Source of the DNA: Vigna angularis
Taxonomy: Eukaryota > Streptophyta > Magnoliopsida > Fabales > Fabaceae
Reading direction: 5' to 3'
Length of the DNA stretch: 64,000 nt
Assembly: GCF_016808095.1 (NCBI RefSeq)
Contig: NC_068975.1
Location: 22,513,501 to 22,577,500 of the forward strand
Positions 48,575-64,000 of this stretch are shown piece by piece (the first letter of the stretch is position 1; every line of letters starts with the position of its first letter). The position numbers and the translations under genes are program-made. Under the pieces are notes generated by a model. The model had not been told where the DNA came from and made no database searches. It saw nothing but the letters and a program-made list of their open reading frames with translations.

Positions 48575-51151
48575 TTATAGAGGAAGTTCACCGCTGTCAG
48601 CAACCACAACCTTGCTCTTGGGAGTTCCACTTTGCCTACCTTCAGCTTCAACCTTGTAAACAACATCCATTCCAGAAAGAACTTTACCAAAAACAACATG
48701 CCTTCCGTCCAACCTGTCAAATACATAATACATTAATAGTTAGTAAAAACCAAAAAAGAGTTGGTTTATATATCTTAAGTAACACTACACAATCTGCACA
48801 AATGGTTACACCAAATACAGCCTTCTTCACAGATTGATGGATAAAATCACAGCAGAATCAAATCATTATGCACAATACAAATATGAAATATGCAACATAA
48901 GATTTTGATATTTGTGTTCTTCTAGGAACTTTTTGATCTGGATTAAATTACCAGCTTGTTGTCACAGTTGTGATGAAAAATTGTGAACCGTTGGTATCAG
49001 GACCTGCGTTTGCCATTGACAGAATACCTGCTCATACATAAAATAACAAAAAGGCTTTAATCCCATCATAGGTTCGTTTGAATTTATGTTTAAGAAACAA
49101 CTATAACAATACAAGAATATTACCTGGTCCAGTATGCTTTAACTTGAAGTTCTCATCAGCAAACTTCTCTCCGTAAATTGATTCTCCGCCCATTCCATTG
49201 CCATGTGTAAAATCACCTCCTTGGATCATAAAGCTAGGAATAATTCTGTGGAATGTGCTACCTTTGTAATGGAGAGGCTTTCCATTTTTACCAATTCCCT
49301 TTTCCCCTAATAATTTGGAAAAAATGTAAATTTAATATAGAATGTATTTTAATTTGTAAGACTAACATGTGCACATTATAAATCCAAGCAGTGATATCAT
49401 TATGTAATATTATTAAGGGAAGAGGAAATGATATTAAACTCATATATCAGTGAAAAGAACCACGAGAATAAAGAACAATCCACCTTCACTCTAAGAACTC
49501 AACTATGTCTTCCTATTAAAGCTGTCCTCAATTTGTTCTAATGAGTAGAGCAGTCTAATTACAGCTGGATTTTTACTCATCATTTCTAACATTGAATGAA
49601 TCTATTTATTCTAACACGACTGAATTTGAAACTCAATAAAAGGATGGAAACAAGTTCTCTAACTATTATATGATAAACATCAAAACATAGAAACAGCAGA
49701 CACAAGAGCACCTGTGCAAAGAGCTCGGAAGTTTTCTGCAGAAACGGAAATAAAAACAAGGCTTCAGTTAACATTAAAAATGATAATTGATAAGAATAAA
49801 AATGCAGAGAATTTAGAAACCCAACCTGCAGTTTTTGGAACTGCCTTCCCGTAAAGACCGATTACAATACGACCTGGAAAGTCAATCATCATAGCATAAT
49901 ACAAACGGTCAAAATTTCATACTCAAAATTATGGGAAAAAGGAATGATATAACATCAACTCAGCGTTATCAATGATAGATAGTGGAAGGACAAAATCGCA
50001 CCATATAAAATAATATTATTTTGCTGACATAGCGTGCCTCCCTTTACATACTATGGCAGTTGGCAAAAAATCTGCCATGACAGCCATGGTGTATCTAACA
50101 ACAGTGGAATCACTTATCTATATCAACTATAGTACAAGTGGATTGTGACCCCGGGTGAATTTTACTTGTAAAATGAGTTGCCATTCCGGGGAGGATATTA
50201 CTTAAACCGGCTAATTTTACAGCTTTAGCTATGAGTATACCTGATCAAGGACAAAAAAAAATAACACTAAAAACAACCAAGTTCTCCCTAGACTCTAGCT
50301 TTGTGCTAAATACTCACGGATTTGATTTTGATATCACTTCAAAAGACTTCTTACTAAGAGATGTATCTTATGTGTATATAAACTCATGTGTATTTCATAT
50401 TTTATCGGATGTGAGACTTTGTTTGTACAGTATAAGGATTCATTATCAAGCAAAAATTAGACACACCCTCCCAGTTTCACTTACATTACCAAAACATCCA
50501 AAATCACTTCCACAACTCAAATATTAATCGAACTTATTTAACCAATATTTTACCTATCATGAATCACTATTCCTTCATTATAGGTAGATCGTTGGTAAAA
50601 TAAGTTTGTTTAATATTTGCTCATGGGAAATGATCTGTGTTAAAGTGTGTGTGACATTACTCAATTATAATTTTAGAAGGTATCTTTAGTCATCTATCAT
50701 CTCATTTCACTTCGAATCAAATCAATGAAAGCAAAACACAGACACAACAAACAGAGTTAATAAAAGGCATAAAAAGAAGGAAGCTTAGAGACCTGCAGCT
50801 TTTCCATCGATCTCAACATCAAAGAAAACCTTGTTCGTCACTTCCTTCAATTCCTCCTTTGATTTCTTCGCCTGTGACCCACACATTGACCAATAAATTC
50901 AAAATAAAAAATAAAGTAAGCAGAATTGAAGTTGGCGTCAAACTCAATTGCAGTTCAAACATTTCTATGGCCCGGGATTTCATTTTAGATTGAGATGATA
51001 TACAGATTGACTTCCCCCTAATAAAATAGAGTCTCGATCTCAAGCTCCACAGTTAAATAAGAAAATTGAATAAGAAAATTGGGACCTGGGTGAGAGCCAG
51101 GGTTCCGAAGAGGAGCAGCGTACAGAGCAACAACAACGTCGTTTTCGCCAT
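48575..51151 (-). CDS. CYP20-1: Secretory-pathway cyclophilin, CYP20-1 type peptidyl-prolyl cis-trans isomerase
   Basis: Catalyses cis-trans isomerisation of X-Pro bonds in the endoplasmic reticulum or secretory route. Exons in transcription order: 51086-51151, 50793-50871, 49826-49873, 49712-49735, 49124-49306, 48952-49027, 48575-48713; phases agree, giving 204 aa, as I recall for Arabidopsis CYP20-1 (ROC7). The first ~22 residues are a signal peptide (MAKTT then a Leu-rich core), encoded by exon 1 alone. The active site is complete: F91-H92-R93, M99-Q101, Q149-F151, W159 (the cyclosporin-binding Trp) and H164, equivalent to CypA F53/H54/R55, M61/Q63, Q111/F113, W121 and H126. The plant insertion KGIGKNGKP (75-83) is present. 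The C-terminus SGELPL is not a KDEL-type retention signal. It is transcribed toward the Smr gene. Confidence 0.95.
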
Positions 51152-52279
51152 TTCTGATCTCAGTTTCGCCGCTACTACTACGACAGTGAGTGAGTAACCA
51201 TGATGTTGGGGATTGTAGCTTTATATGGGAATTCCATTAGTTATTTGTCATCTCAGTCAATCGGAATTTGACACGTAAGCTTTTATTCGAAGTTGTTTGA
51301 TCCAATCAGCTATATATCTGGGTCTTCATTACTTTGGGCCATCATTTATACTCCGCACCTCATTACAGGCTATTGCTTCCTGCACTTCACATTACTATCT
51401 GTACTCCATCAGACACTTTTCATTATTGCAACACACAATTGTCGTTACTTCTATCATCAACGCTGCTGTAGAGGAAGAAGGAAAGAAGTAGAACAATCCA
51501 AGGAAGAAGAGAGAAAATGAGAAAAAAAACTTGTTTTGGAACTCATTTCATATGTTTTGAAAATTTCTTCCCATAACACATTTTATGTAGGGATGTACCG
51601 AAAAATTAATTTCACACATTATATACATTTCACAAATCGTATTTCAAAAAACCTGTTTCAAAGGACATCTCCTTTTGGAAATTTTGTTCTAATATTTCAT
51701 TAAAAATCCTATTCTAAAATTCCGAAAAACTTGTTCCTAACTATAATCCCCAAATCATTTTTATGAAAAATAAAATATCATTTTTAAAATTTGGAAGTGT
51801 GTTAAGAAATGGTAGAGGTGCAGGAAGTAAAAGCTCTAATCACACCAAACTCAGTTTTGATTAACTATTTTTTTTCCTAAACTACTATTTTAGTTTTAGT
51901 TTTTATTTAAAAGTTTTCCTATCTTACCTAACCAAACATTAATTTTATTGTATATAACAAATAAAATGTTACATCATCCTCCGATATTGGAGATGTCTAA
52001 ATTTATATTTTCATTTCCTTTTTATGCTGACGAAATATATCAGATTTATGCTTTTTTTTTCTATCACATAACGAAGGCTCGAACTTTCTATAATCTAGAA
52101 ACAAAAATAATACGAGAATTCACTTGTTACATTCAAATGACATAGTGTGGGTCTCACATTTTTAATATTCACTAAGGTAATTTTGAAAGGAAAAAGGAAA
52201 CATTTTTTAAAAAGCATTGAGTTTTTTTTTTTTCATCCACAATCCTTAAATTTCTACACAATATCCTTTCTTTCTTGTG
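51152..52279. other. Cyclophilin promoter and intergenic DNA
   Basis: The first 100 bp upstream of the start codon include a TTTATATGG-like stretch (51220-51228) that, read from the minus strand, may act as a TATA element. The rest is AT-rich up to the CACTA element; no gene is seen. Confidence 0.45.
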
Positions 52280-53169
52280 CACTAGTACAATAAGAGGAAA
52301 TGACAGTAATTATTTTTGTTCATAGACAGCAACGGTTCCTGAACCGAGACATATATAGGTAAGGCAAAAAGTCTATCTTTTTATGCCTCGGTTGTGAACC
52401 GAGGCATAAAATGGTAGGATTTTGTCTCGATCCAAAGGTAACCGAAACAATAGGATTTTTGTTTTTGTTTTTATTTTTTTTTTCTACAGGACTTTACACC
52501 TCGGTTCTTTCTTAACCGAGGTAGTATGTCGGCCTCTACTGCCTCGGTTGAGACCTGAACCAAGGCAGTAGAGTGTTTTTTATTTTTTCTTTTTTTTTTC
52601 GCTAGACTTTTTGCCTCGGTTGTGACCTTAATCGATGCCATAAAGGGATTTTTGCCTCGGTTATGGTCACAACCAAGACGTATTCCCCTGTTTTTTGTAA
52701 GAACATGTCTGTTTTTGCAACATTTCCAACTACAGAAACAGACCTGCATATAATTTTACAGCAAAAAACAGACCTGCATATAATTTTACAGCCAGAACAA
52801 TCCAGAAGCATATATTTTCAATAAAAATTATATTAAAACATAAATGCATTTAATGTACTCATAAATCAACTTCTTAGAAGCATAAATCAATTCAATGTAA
52901 TCATAAATCAAATTTGAAGCATAAATCAATCCAATGTACAAAGTTAAACTAATAATAATGTACAAAAGCTTAAAACAACTTAGAAGCATAAACTTAGAAC
53001 TTACTATATCCTAATATCTACTACATACTATTATATAGTTGAATTAGATATTTAGCCAGTGCTTTCCTCATGAGTTTAAGTGACTTCTCTAGAATTGGAG
53101 TAGTCATATTGAATCTCTGCATAAAACACAATGATTTCAATTAGTGTATATGAAATCTAAATTATAGAG

Positions 53170-55920
<2,751 letters not shown>

Positions 55921-57599
55921 TATTAATAAACTATGAAAAAGTTATTACTCTTCTTAAACTGTCCAACCGGACAATTCAAGATTCAATACTTGTAAATTAT
56001 TATTATCATCTCTTCTCTGTTTATTTGTAAAATGTACATTTGTTCAAAAACAATCTAGAGATAGTAAGTAATTTTTGTATTGAATCTCAAATGGGAAACT
56101 AAGGCTAATTCAACACAACAATATATATTCAAGCAAACAAATAATTACATATGCAACATGTAATATATTCAAGCAAACAATATATTCAAGCAAACAAATA
56201 ACTATATGTTCATATTAAAAGAAATTTTTAAGAATAGAAACCTAGAAGCGTGAAAGCCAGTAAAAAGCTACAATATCTGCACAAAAACAAACAACACATT
56301 AATTAGTGTCATGATTCCTAACATTAAACTTTATTTCATTAGCAAATCAACCAATTTAATACAATAATAATTATATAACCATTAGATCAATCTACTCATC
56401 AAATAACAATAACCAATATATCAATCTCACAACAAAAATTGTCAAACACATATCCATCTTAATCACCAAAGAATAATAAAATTTATAATCCTATCACCAA
56501 TATATCATCTGACAACAATTATTATGAAACACATATCAATATAATGACCAAATAACAATATAAATTCTAGTATTATCACCAATATATCAATCTCCCACCA
56601 ATTATTATCAAACATAGCGAAAGAAAATGAACCAACCTTGACTTGACAAAGGCATGCAAAAGAAATGGAGGCAGCCTAGAGAGAAATGCACGAGAGAAAT
56701 GCACAAAAGAAATGGAGGTAAAGAGTAGTTCGTTCACGAAATGCAGGAAGCGAGATGGAAGCAGCGGCGAAGGAAGCAACGATGGAGGCTGCAGTGGCGA
56801 CAAAAGAGTGGAGTCGTTGGAGGAAGAACCGGAGGCAGCAGCAACAACACCAATAGCGTGACAACCAGGGAGGTGGCAACAATGAACGCTAGTGGCGGCG
56901 ACCCACAGTAACGGTGCGACGGAGCGAAGGAGGAGGTGCGGGCTAGAACAACCATGGAGGAGGGCGAGAACAACGATGGAGGCCCGATGACTGTCGAGGG
57001 GAAGGGACGGCGAGGGAGACGTAGTGGTGGAGGAAGAACATTGGCAGTGGCATAGAGGAAGAAGAAATATCACGTGAAGAAAACTGTTCGCAATTCTGGA
57101 GATGTATTTCCAAAAAAACTCTATTACCTCGTTTCTTCCACTTAATCGAAGCAGAAACACCCTCCTACTTCGGTTGTTAGGGCAACCGATGCGTAAAGAT
57201 TTCAGTAAATGACCTTTTTGAAAATAATTTGAGCTTATAGGCCTTGGTTAGGCGCTCAACCAAAGCAATAACATCCTCACCAGAAAGGTGTCAGACGCTA
57301 TGTCTTACTTAATGCTTTTTGTAGCATTATATGCCTCAATTCTTTTTGATAACCGAGGTAGTATCTTTGTTTCCAAAAAGGTGTCAGGTGAAAGGGTTGT
57401 GTTAGGTATGATATGAAGGGTTATATGCCTCGGTTCACCCTAACAACCGAAGCAGTATCGTCTTTAGGCATTAGTTCCATTTGAACCGAGGCATATAATG
57501 TGATGAAAATTACGAAACTACCACCGCGTTTTGATACGCTTCGTTTTTTCTAAAATCGAAGCATAATGTACGAGTTAAAATCCCCTTTTTTTACTAGTG

Positions 57600-60565
57600 A
57601 TGGTGACATTGTATGTGCGAAACCCCTCCCCTATATCCCTTTGTCTCCTCCATTGAGCCAAAAATCATCGTGTTCTTAAGAAAATAGAGTATTATGCAAC
57701 GAAGCTTTGCTTACATGCTTATCACTTAGCATTGTGACTTGTTTTGAACCCTTTTTCTTCTCTCACAATATATTCTTTATTTTTGCATATGGGTTTTGCA
57801 AATTATGGTTCTTGGTTAGATTGTGGGTGTTGTGTTTAGGTTAAGGTTTTTACAACAATGAAAAGGAGTGTTGAAGATTATGGTTGTTGGTTGGATTGCG
57901 GGTGTTGGATTTTCATTGTTTGATTGAGTGTGTTGGACATTTTTTTTATTTGTGGATTTTGTAATTTTTGTTGGATTGTGCTTATTTTTGTGGTTCTTTT
58001 GTGGTGGCTTTGGAAGAGAATTTATATATATATATACACACACAGGTGTGTTTATGTATGTTTCTTTGTCTACTTAATTAGATTTGCTTTATTTAAAATA
58101 CATTAACTTTGGATATATGAATATCTATTTCTCTATTGTTACATTTGACATTTAAGAAAAAAAAATACATAATTTTGATTATGAATATTTATAATATCAT
58201 TTTTTATGGCATACTTTTTTAATAAAAGTTAATTAATTAATATTAAATAATAAAAAAATAGTATAAATACGATATATTCAATAAAAATAATAATAAAGAA
58301 ATTAAATTTTTATTTTAAAATAAAAAAATTAAACTCGTGTAATCATCTCTATTTTTAAAATTTCAAATTCTCTCATGCAAGGGCAGATTATATAAGGAAG
58401 AGAGGCTCACTCCTTAATTTTGTTAGAAAATTTCAAATTGTAATATATACATACATATATATATATATACATACATATATATATATATACATACATATAT
58501 ATATACATATACATATATATATATATATATATATATGAAAAATTAATTATATAATTTTTTAAAACATAACATTTAATATTAGTAAATAATGAAACATAAA
58601 ATTAAATATAATAAAAAATAAATTTCTTTTATTAAAATAATTTTTATTTTCTTTTTTATTGTCTTATTTTCATTATTTTTTCGTTCTCTTCTATTTTTGA
58701 AAAAGAAAACATAACTCTTGTCTAATTTGATATTGACATCTTAGTTTAATAATTAACATTAGTTTTTATCTCATCAGTCTTTTTATATTATTTTTTTAAA
58801 TATAGAAGAAAAAATAAAGTATTTTATATTTTTTATAACTGATTTTTAATTGTAGCTTGATTGTATATTTTTTATAGTATTTATGTCTCTTAAATTTGGA
58901 TTAGTTTATGATAAATTATTTTTTCTTGTTAATCTTTTTTAAAAATAAATAGGTATTACGAAATAAAATGAAAAATAATTTTTTTATTGGTAATATGATT
59001 ATTTTCATTGGAAAAAAGATGAATTTTAATTTAAAAGTCTAAAAAAACTAAAAACAATCCTTCATTGTGTAATATATTATTTTTATTATATTAATAACAA
59101 TAATTAAATATATAAATTTTGAATATATTCACTTCCTCAATGATATTGATTAAGATCCGCTGCTCTCATATTGTACTAAAAAAACTACCTGAGCTCGGAC
59201 CACAACCATTGCATTCTCCATTTCAAAATTTCATTACCTTTGGATGAATCTGATTTTGTAATACAAAAGCAAACTTCCAATTAAACGATGTACTTTTAAC
59301 AACACAAAATGTCCAATGTTCTCTCATGAAAAAATTGTTTCACACATTCATGTTGCACAATGAATGAGTATGTAAGTTTTATTTTTAATAGGTTCAAAAA
59401 TAAATAAACTTTGGTCAAACATTATTTTCACCAATTAAAAAATCACTAATTAAAATTAACACTATTTTATGGCGTGAATAAAGCGGATTCCATTTCATTT
59501 AATTGGACCTGGTTATATTCAAATGCTGCAATGAAATACGTGCAAAAGTAAAAGATCATGAGCGATTATCAAAAAAGGAAAAAGTAAAAGATGAGATGCA
59601 ATTACTTTTGTTTCCTTTTTCTTTTTCAACTTTCTATATTGAAATTGTTTTACGTCCCACTAATTCAAACGGAGTCTAATTCATTCATTAAAGGGACAGA
59701 TTTCTTTGAACAAAATTTTATTAAATCAATCATATATCTTCAAAATGTTATGTGAAAGAGTTAAATCTAGGATCTCTATGACTTTTTATTCTAACTTTTA
59801 CTAATAAACCAATTTTATAGTTTTGGAAATGCTTTAACACTTATTTTTGTTATAGTTTTATTTAAAATAATTCTTGATGTTTTCAAAGTTTAAAGTAATT
59901 CTAATTTTTATAATTTTTGTTTAATTTAATTTTTTTCCTGATAACATATAAATTAAAGTGTCTACATAAAGAATGTTTATTCCATATTAAACACTTAAAA
60001 AAATTAAATTAAACAAAATTTACAAAAATTAGAATTATATTAAGCATTTGAAAAAGTCAAATTTCACATTAAAGAAAATAGAAAAAAAAGCTTGTATTAT
60101 ACCTTTCGGAAATCTAATTCTTATGACATTAATTCAGTATAGTTAGAATTGACATTTGCAAATACGCATAATTTGCAATGCGCAAAATAAGCCACCTAAA
60201 TTTATTCTTGTTGCTTCCAAAAAGATCGCATTCCAAGAAAGGTAAAGTTTTTTTTTTCCGAAATATATGAACACCAAAAGCAAACGACTTTAGTTGAGGA
60301 ATATTAACAGATAAAAGCACGTTGAAAAACGTAACCTTTATTTAATGTTTATATTAAAAATGAAGTTGGATCTCATTTTCAGTGGTTATAAGGAACAAAA
60401 ATTGTCCTCCCTAAGCTTATGCAACCATAGCATTTGCATTTTGTAAGTTCAATGAATTCAATTGAGTCAGTCCATGATGTTGAAAGAAAGTTGTTCTACC
60501 ACCAAGTGTCATACCACGCTTTCATGTTGGTCTCAAGAAGAGAAGTTCAAATAATCATATATTTC
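57600..60565. other. AT-rich intergenic DNA
   Basis: It contains a (TA/CATA)n microsatellite (58443-58536) and a shorter TATA/CACA tract at about 58022-58044. No gene or bounded element is seen. Confidence 0.55.
58443..58536. repeat. Compound (AT)n/(ACAT)n microsatellite
   Basis: Roughly 94 bp alternating between AT dinucleotides and ACATACAT blocks. The ACATAC phrases recur at about 20-bp spacing, so it also has a short higher-order period. Confidence 0.9.
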
Positions 60566-61002
60566 ATTATTGTTTCGGATGTGTAGGGCTGTGCGGTTCT
60601 AAACCTTCCAGTTCTCCTTCGATCTTATCTCAGCGGCGGATCTTCTTCCCAAGCTTTGACTTTCTTCTTGATCCGGAGGGGTGGAGACCTACAAAAGATT
60701 CTCCGATGCCAAAGTCAGTTTCAGAGCAATGGCTTTTCTCAAGGGATAGCAATAAATGTGCATTCAATCTAACCTATCTACCACTCACCGTGAACCTGTA
60801 TTTATAGTTTTCGCTATGGGCTTTGGGATTAGTGAAAGGTTAATCACGGCCCAATCAGCCCAATAGCTCCTAATTTCTACTTACCTCTAAACCAGGTCAA
60901 TTTACTTGAGCCACAGTGATTAGTGATTTGGCCGGTCAGTGTGATATGGGCGTCCGCCCAAGTGATACGGGCGTTCGTCTTTCCTATGGACGACTCGGGC
61001 AC

Positions 61003-61197
61003 TACATTGGGCGGACGATCCTTTACGCGGTCGCCCGGCACTTCGTTGGGCGGACGATCTTCTATGCGGTCGCCCGGCACTTCGTTGGGCGGACGATCTT
61101 CTATGCGGTCGCCCGACACTTCGTTGGGCGGACGATCTTCTATGCGGTCGCCCGACCCTTCGTTGGGCGGACGATCTTCTATGCGGTCGCCCGGCAC
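61003..61197. repeat. 39-bp tandem repeat, five copies, inside the solo LTR
   Basis: Copies begin at 61003, 61042, 61081, 61120 and 61159. The unit starts TTCGTTGGGCGGACGATC and ends CGGTCGCCCGGCAC. Copy 1 is the most diverged; the others differ by single bases. Because 39 is a multiple of three, frames stay open on both strands (13-residue repeats), but nothing supports translation. Confidence 0.95.
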
Positions 61198-61426
61198 TTC
61201 ATGATACCAAACGTTCGTCTCTCGGCGTCATCCTGTAGAAAAGTTTTTGTGAGCATGGAGAGTGCGGCGCTGTCTCGTGGTGATGGAATTCCTTGTGAGT
61301 TCTTCAAAGTTTCTCTTAGAGACAGAGGTTCTACCCAGGTGGTCGGCGTAGGCACCGGGATGGTCGGATGACCTCATTAGTGGGCGTCCATACGTGCGAC
61401 GCCGGACATTAGCTGGTGTAGAAGAG

Positions 61427-61823
61427 TTTGTACGGTCTAGGTTCAGTCCGTACCTACTTGGGCGACCAAGACTTGGGCGGTCGAGCATTCGTCTGTGGCG
61501 GGTGTGACATGGGCGTCCTTTGGGCGGCGCCCGTCGCCTCACGGGCGTCCTTCGTACGGTTTGTACGGTCTAGGTTCAGTCCGTACCTACTTGGGCGGCC
61601 AAGACTTGGGCGGTCGAGCATTCGTCTGTGGCGGATGTGACATGGGCGTCCTTTGGGCGGCGCCCGTCGCCTCACGGGCGTCCTTCGTACGGTTTGTACG
61701 GTCTAGGTTCAGTCCGTACCTACTTGGGCGGCCAAGACTTGGGCGGTCGAGCATTCGTCTGTGGCGGATGTGACATGGGCGTCCTTTGGGCGGCGCCCGT
61801 CGCCTCACGGGCGTCCTTCGTAC
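61427..61823. repeat. 133-bp tandem repeat, three copies, inside the solo LTR
   Basis: Copies begin at 61427, 61560 and 61693, each opening TTTGTACGGTCTAGGTTC; the last is slightly short. Copies 2 and 3 are almost identical, while copy 1 has a few differences (GACCAAG for GCCAAG, GGGTGTGAC for GGATGTGAC). The shared GGGCGG and CGGGCGTCC words also occur in the 39-bp array, so both may derive from one ancestral GC-rich motif. Confidence 0.95.
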
Positions 61824-61851
61824 GGCGCCCGGCTCTCCCTGGTACAATTAT

Positions 61852-64000
61852 TATTCTTTTTAGGTTATTTTGTAACTTTTGAATGAGATTGAAGAATGGA
61901 AGAACAACCATGAGAGCTTCGTTCAGATGATGATATCAAAGGTCTTATGAAACACAAGTTCATCAATGGCTGCTTATATTCTCAGCTTCTTCATTCTTTT
62001 CTCTCCATTATCTACAATGGATTCTATTCTCTACTTCTCATAAGCTTCCACTTTACTTATTACTGTGTTTGGATTTTCAAGAGGATAATAACTCTTTTAG
62101 AACATAATTTAAAATGTTCTATGATAAAATATATTTTCTTTCGATATTTTTAAATAAATTAAAAGTATAGTTTTATTAAAGAATTAGATTACAAAATTTT
62201 AAATTCCACTTAAATATAAAAATTTGAAAATTTTCTTATTTTAAAATTCACATTTCTTCTTCGTATTTGTTGGTAAGTTTAATTTTGATTTTGTATGTTA
62301 TTGACTTGACTAAAATCAAAACATTGTTGGAATTTTTTTTCGATTAATGTCAATATGGGGTTTTTGTATTAATATTAATAAAATTTATTTAGCGATTTTA
62401 TTTCTTAGAATATTTTTTAAAAATCACATTTCATGTTTAATGTTAACTAGAGTTTTCTCAAACTAATGTCGAGAAGACTATTTCCTTACGGGTGTGAATT
62501 ATTGTTGTTTTTTCAATTGACGCTTAGATCACTTTTTTTTATTGATCTTTGCAGTGATTGTTTTGTCATTCAACATGTTATTTTTGTCAATAATTTATTA
62601 GTGTTTTTCTTCTTCTGATGTCTGTGTGAAAACTTTTAGCCAACATTAATTAAAATTATTTTTTTACCAATATCAATTGGAAAAACTTATCACATTATAA
62701 TGAAAAAGTTAAGAAAAAAAATCCCAAATATTAACATATTAAAATAGTCTTTGATTAATCACAACATAAATAATTATGTTCCACATCAATTAAAAACAAT
62801 ATTGGTTAGCCTTAGTGATGGAGAGTTTTACAAATATATCAGCTAAAAAAAATCTTGACAAACTTTGATAAAAAAAAAATAACATATCAATCAAGATAGA
62901 CTATAAAAAATAATTAATTTTGATATTTTCATTTTTTAAAATTTAAATACTTTTCTATATTTAGTAGTAGTTGAAATATTTTATTCAAACAAAATAATTA
63001 AATTAATTAAATTTCAATGTTTTTACATAAACAAAATATTTGAAAAAATAACATAATTAAAAATAATATCAATTCAAATTTAAGTATTTGATCGTATTTG
63101 TGAAATTCTGTATCTAAACACAAGATATAAAAAAATATGTGAGCATTCCATTTTTCTCCCAATAGTAAAGAAAGAAAAGTTTAAAAGTAGTTTTCTTCCC
63201 TTTTTCCACTACAACTTATTTTCATTGTATACTCTTTTATAGTCATAAAATAAGTTACAAGTTTTTTTTATCGTCAAATTTTAATTATTAATATTTTGTT
63301 AATAAAAAATTGAATCTATAACCTTTTTTATTATCTCATTTAAATCTTTTAAATCAATCTTAAAAATTGAATCATTCAGTTTCATGTTTTACTACTAAAT
63401 TAATATTGTAACTTGAGACAAATTGCAAGTATGCTATTACTTTTATGATTGATGATAATAAAAGTTTCAACCTCAGCATTATGATAACATTCATTACTTT
63501 TACGTTTTGCTTTGCTTTCACTTTATAAAGCATGATAGCGTTGATTAGGAGTTATTATGGTCGTCACTTTTGATTCTTAAATGTTATATTCTTGAGTCTG
63601 CCCAATAGACTAAAATTCAGTGACTTCAATCTTTATTTTCAAAATTTATGTAAATACATTAAAATACATTATGTAAATCTTTCATTTTGGAGATTCTGAC
63701 GTTGTCTGTACAGTTTCAGAATCATTTTGGTCTCCATCACAACATTTTCTTAGCTTGCATGTTGAAATTGAAATGATATTCACATTCTTTTTTGTTCAGA
63801 AGATATTGCGATATTGCGATATTGCGTTCTCAGTTAAGCCTGCACGATGAGATTCCGTTCTTGTTATAATTTCAAAAGGTTGAATGTAATAATCTCAACA
63901 TGCAACATGTCCATTTTCTTTGCTTCCACATCTTACACACTAATCTTTTTCTAATTAGAATAATTACTATATTCATAACACCTAATTTGTTAATTAAGAT
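61852..64000. other. AT-rich intergenic DNA to the window end
   Basis: No gene is seen. The only small feature is three tandem GATATTGC units at about 63803-63828. Confidence 0.55.

Larger units (their letters stand above)
60571..61846 (+). mobile_element. Solo LTR (1276 bp) of an LTR retrotransposon with internal satellites
   Basis: It starts TGTTTCGG and ends CTGGTACA, with ATTAT directly repeated at 60566-60570 and 61847-61851. The left third resembles legume Ty3/gypsy LTRs (GGAGGGGTGGAGACC, then a TATTTATAG promoter-like box at 60799-60807). The right two-thirds are GC-rich and contain two tandem arrays, 39 bp x5 and 133 bp x3. No primer-binding site, gag or pol flanks it, so it is a recombination-derived solo LTR. 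The superfamily is inferred from memory of similar LTRs. Confidence 0.88.

Noticed and set aside
56576..57160. 194-codon minus-strand frame inside the CACTA element
   Set aside because: Low-complexity Leu/Pro/Ser-rich translation of a GC-rich stretch, with overlapping frames on both strands and no homology recognised.
61003..61823. CRISPR-like array
   Set aside because: Repeats are directly adjacent with no unique spacers, lie inside an LTR, and the genome is a plant's.
60877..61847. Repeat-containing open frames such as 13-residue peptide repeats
   Set aside because: They arise from tandem DNA repeats within an LTR; they are open in several frames, and the 133-bp unit shifts frame each copy.

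Overview
The window is nuclear DNA of a flowering plant. Genes have many small GT..AG introns, intergenic DNA is very AT-rich, and plant-only transposons are common (CACTA, Mutator-like foldbacks, TRIM, a Cassandra LTR carrying a 5S-like domain). The Ulp1-type CACTA relic with CCTCGGTT/AACCGAGG subterminal hairpins, and the gene content, suggest a legume, probably of the bean/cowpea group; the species assignment is inference.

Six protein-coding genes can be reconstructed exon by exon with consistent splice phases. (1) 5686-14610, +: full-size ABCG/PDR transporter, 23 coding exons, 1429 aa, best matching the ABCG31 (PDR3) type. (2) 16344-17516, -: single-exon PRISE-type short-chain reductase (progesterone 5-beta-reductase / iridoid-synthase-like). 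(3) 21507-24280, -: CAX-type vacuolar cation/proton exchanger, 10 exons. (4) 28707-34405, +: NudC-domain (CS) cochaperone, 5 exons, 158 aa. (5) 38806-45585, +: DUF1771-Smr protein, 11 exons, 518 aa. (6) 48575-51151, -: secretory-pathway cyclophilin of the CYP20-1 type, 7 exons, 204 aa. Genes 6, 5, 4 and 2 appear to match, in order, a run I recall on Arabidopsis chromosome 5 (At5g58710, 58720, 58740, 58750), so this looks like an ancient collinear block interrupted by the CAX gene.

The rest is mostly mobile DNA, and several insertions have readable boundaries: a foldback Mutator-like element at 2147-2970 (9-bp target duplication), a Mutator-like element at 30785-31908 (10-bp duplication, one mismatch) carrying a foreign coding fragment, a complete TRIM at 33441-33825 (GTTCT duplication), a Cassandra solo LTR at 36482-36901 (GTAAC duplication), a 5.3-kb CACTA element at 52280-57599, and a GC-rich solo LTR at 60571-61846 (ATTAT duplication) with two internal tandem arrays (39 bp x5, 133 bp x3). 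An older TRIM in intron 9 of the ABCG gene contains an interstitial telomeric tract. No prokaryote-style system, CRISPR array or gene cluster is present. The most unusual items are the satellite-bearing solo LTR, the telomeric tract inside a retrotransposon, the helically spaced palindromes near 4.8 kb, and a duplicated splice acceptor in the Smr gene.

The genes are housekeeping or transport functions and do not form a pathway. Limits: gene calls rest on reading conserved motifs and splice sites; no alignment, expression or repeat-library search could be run.
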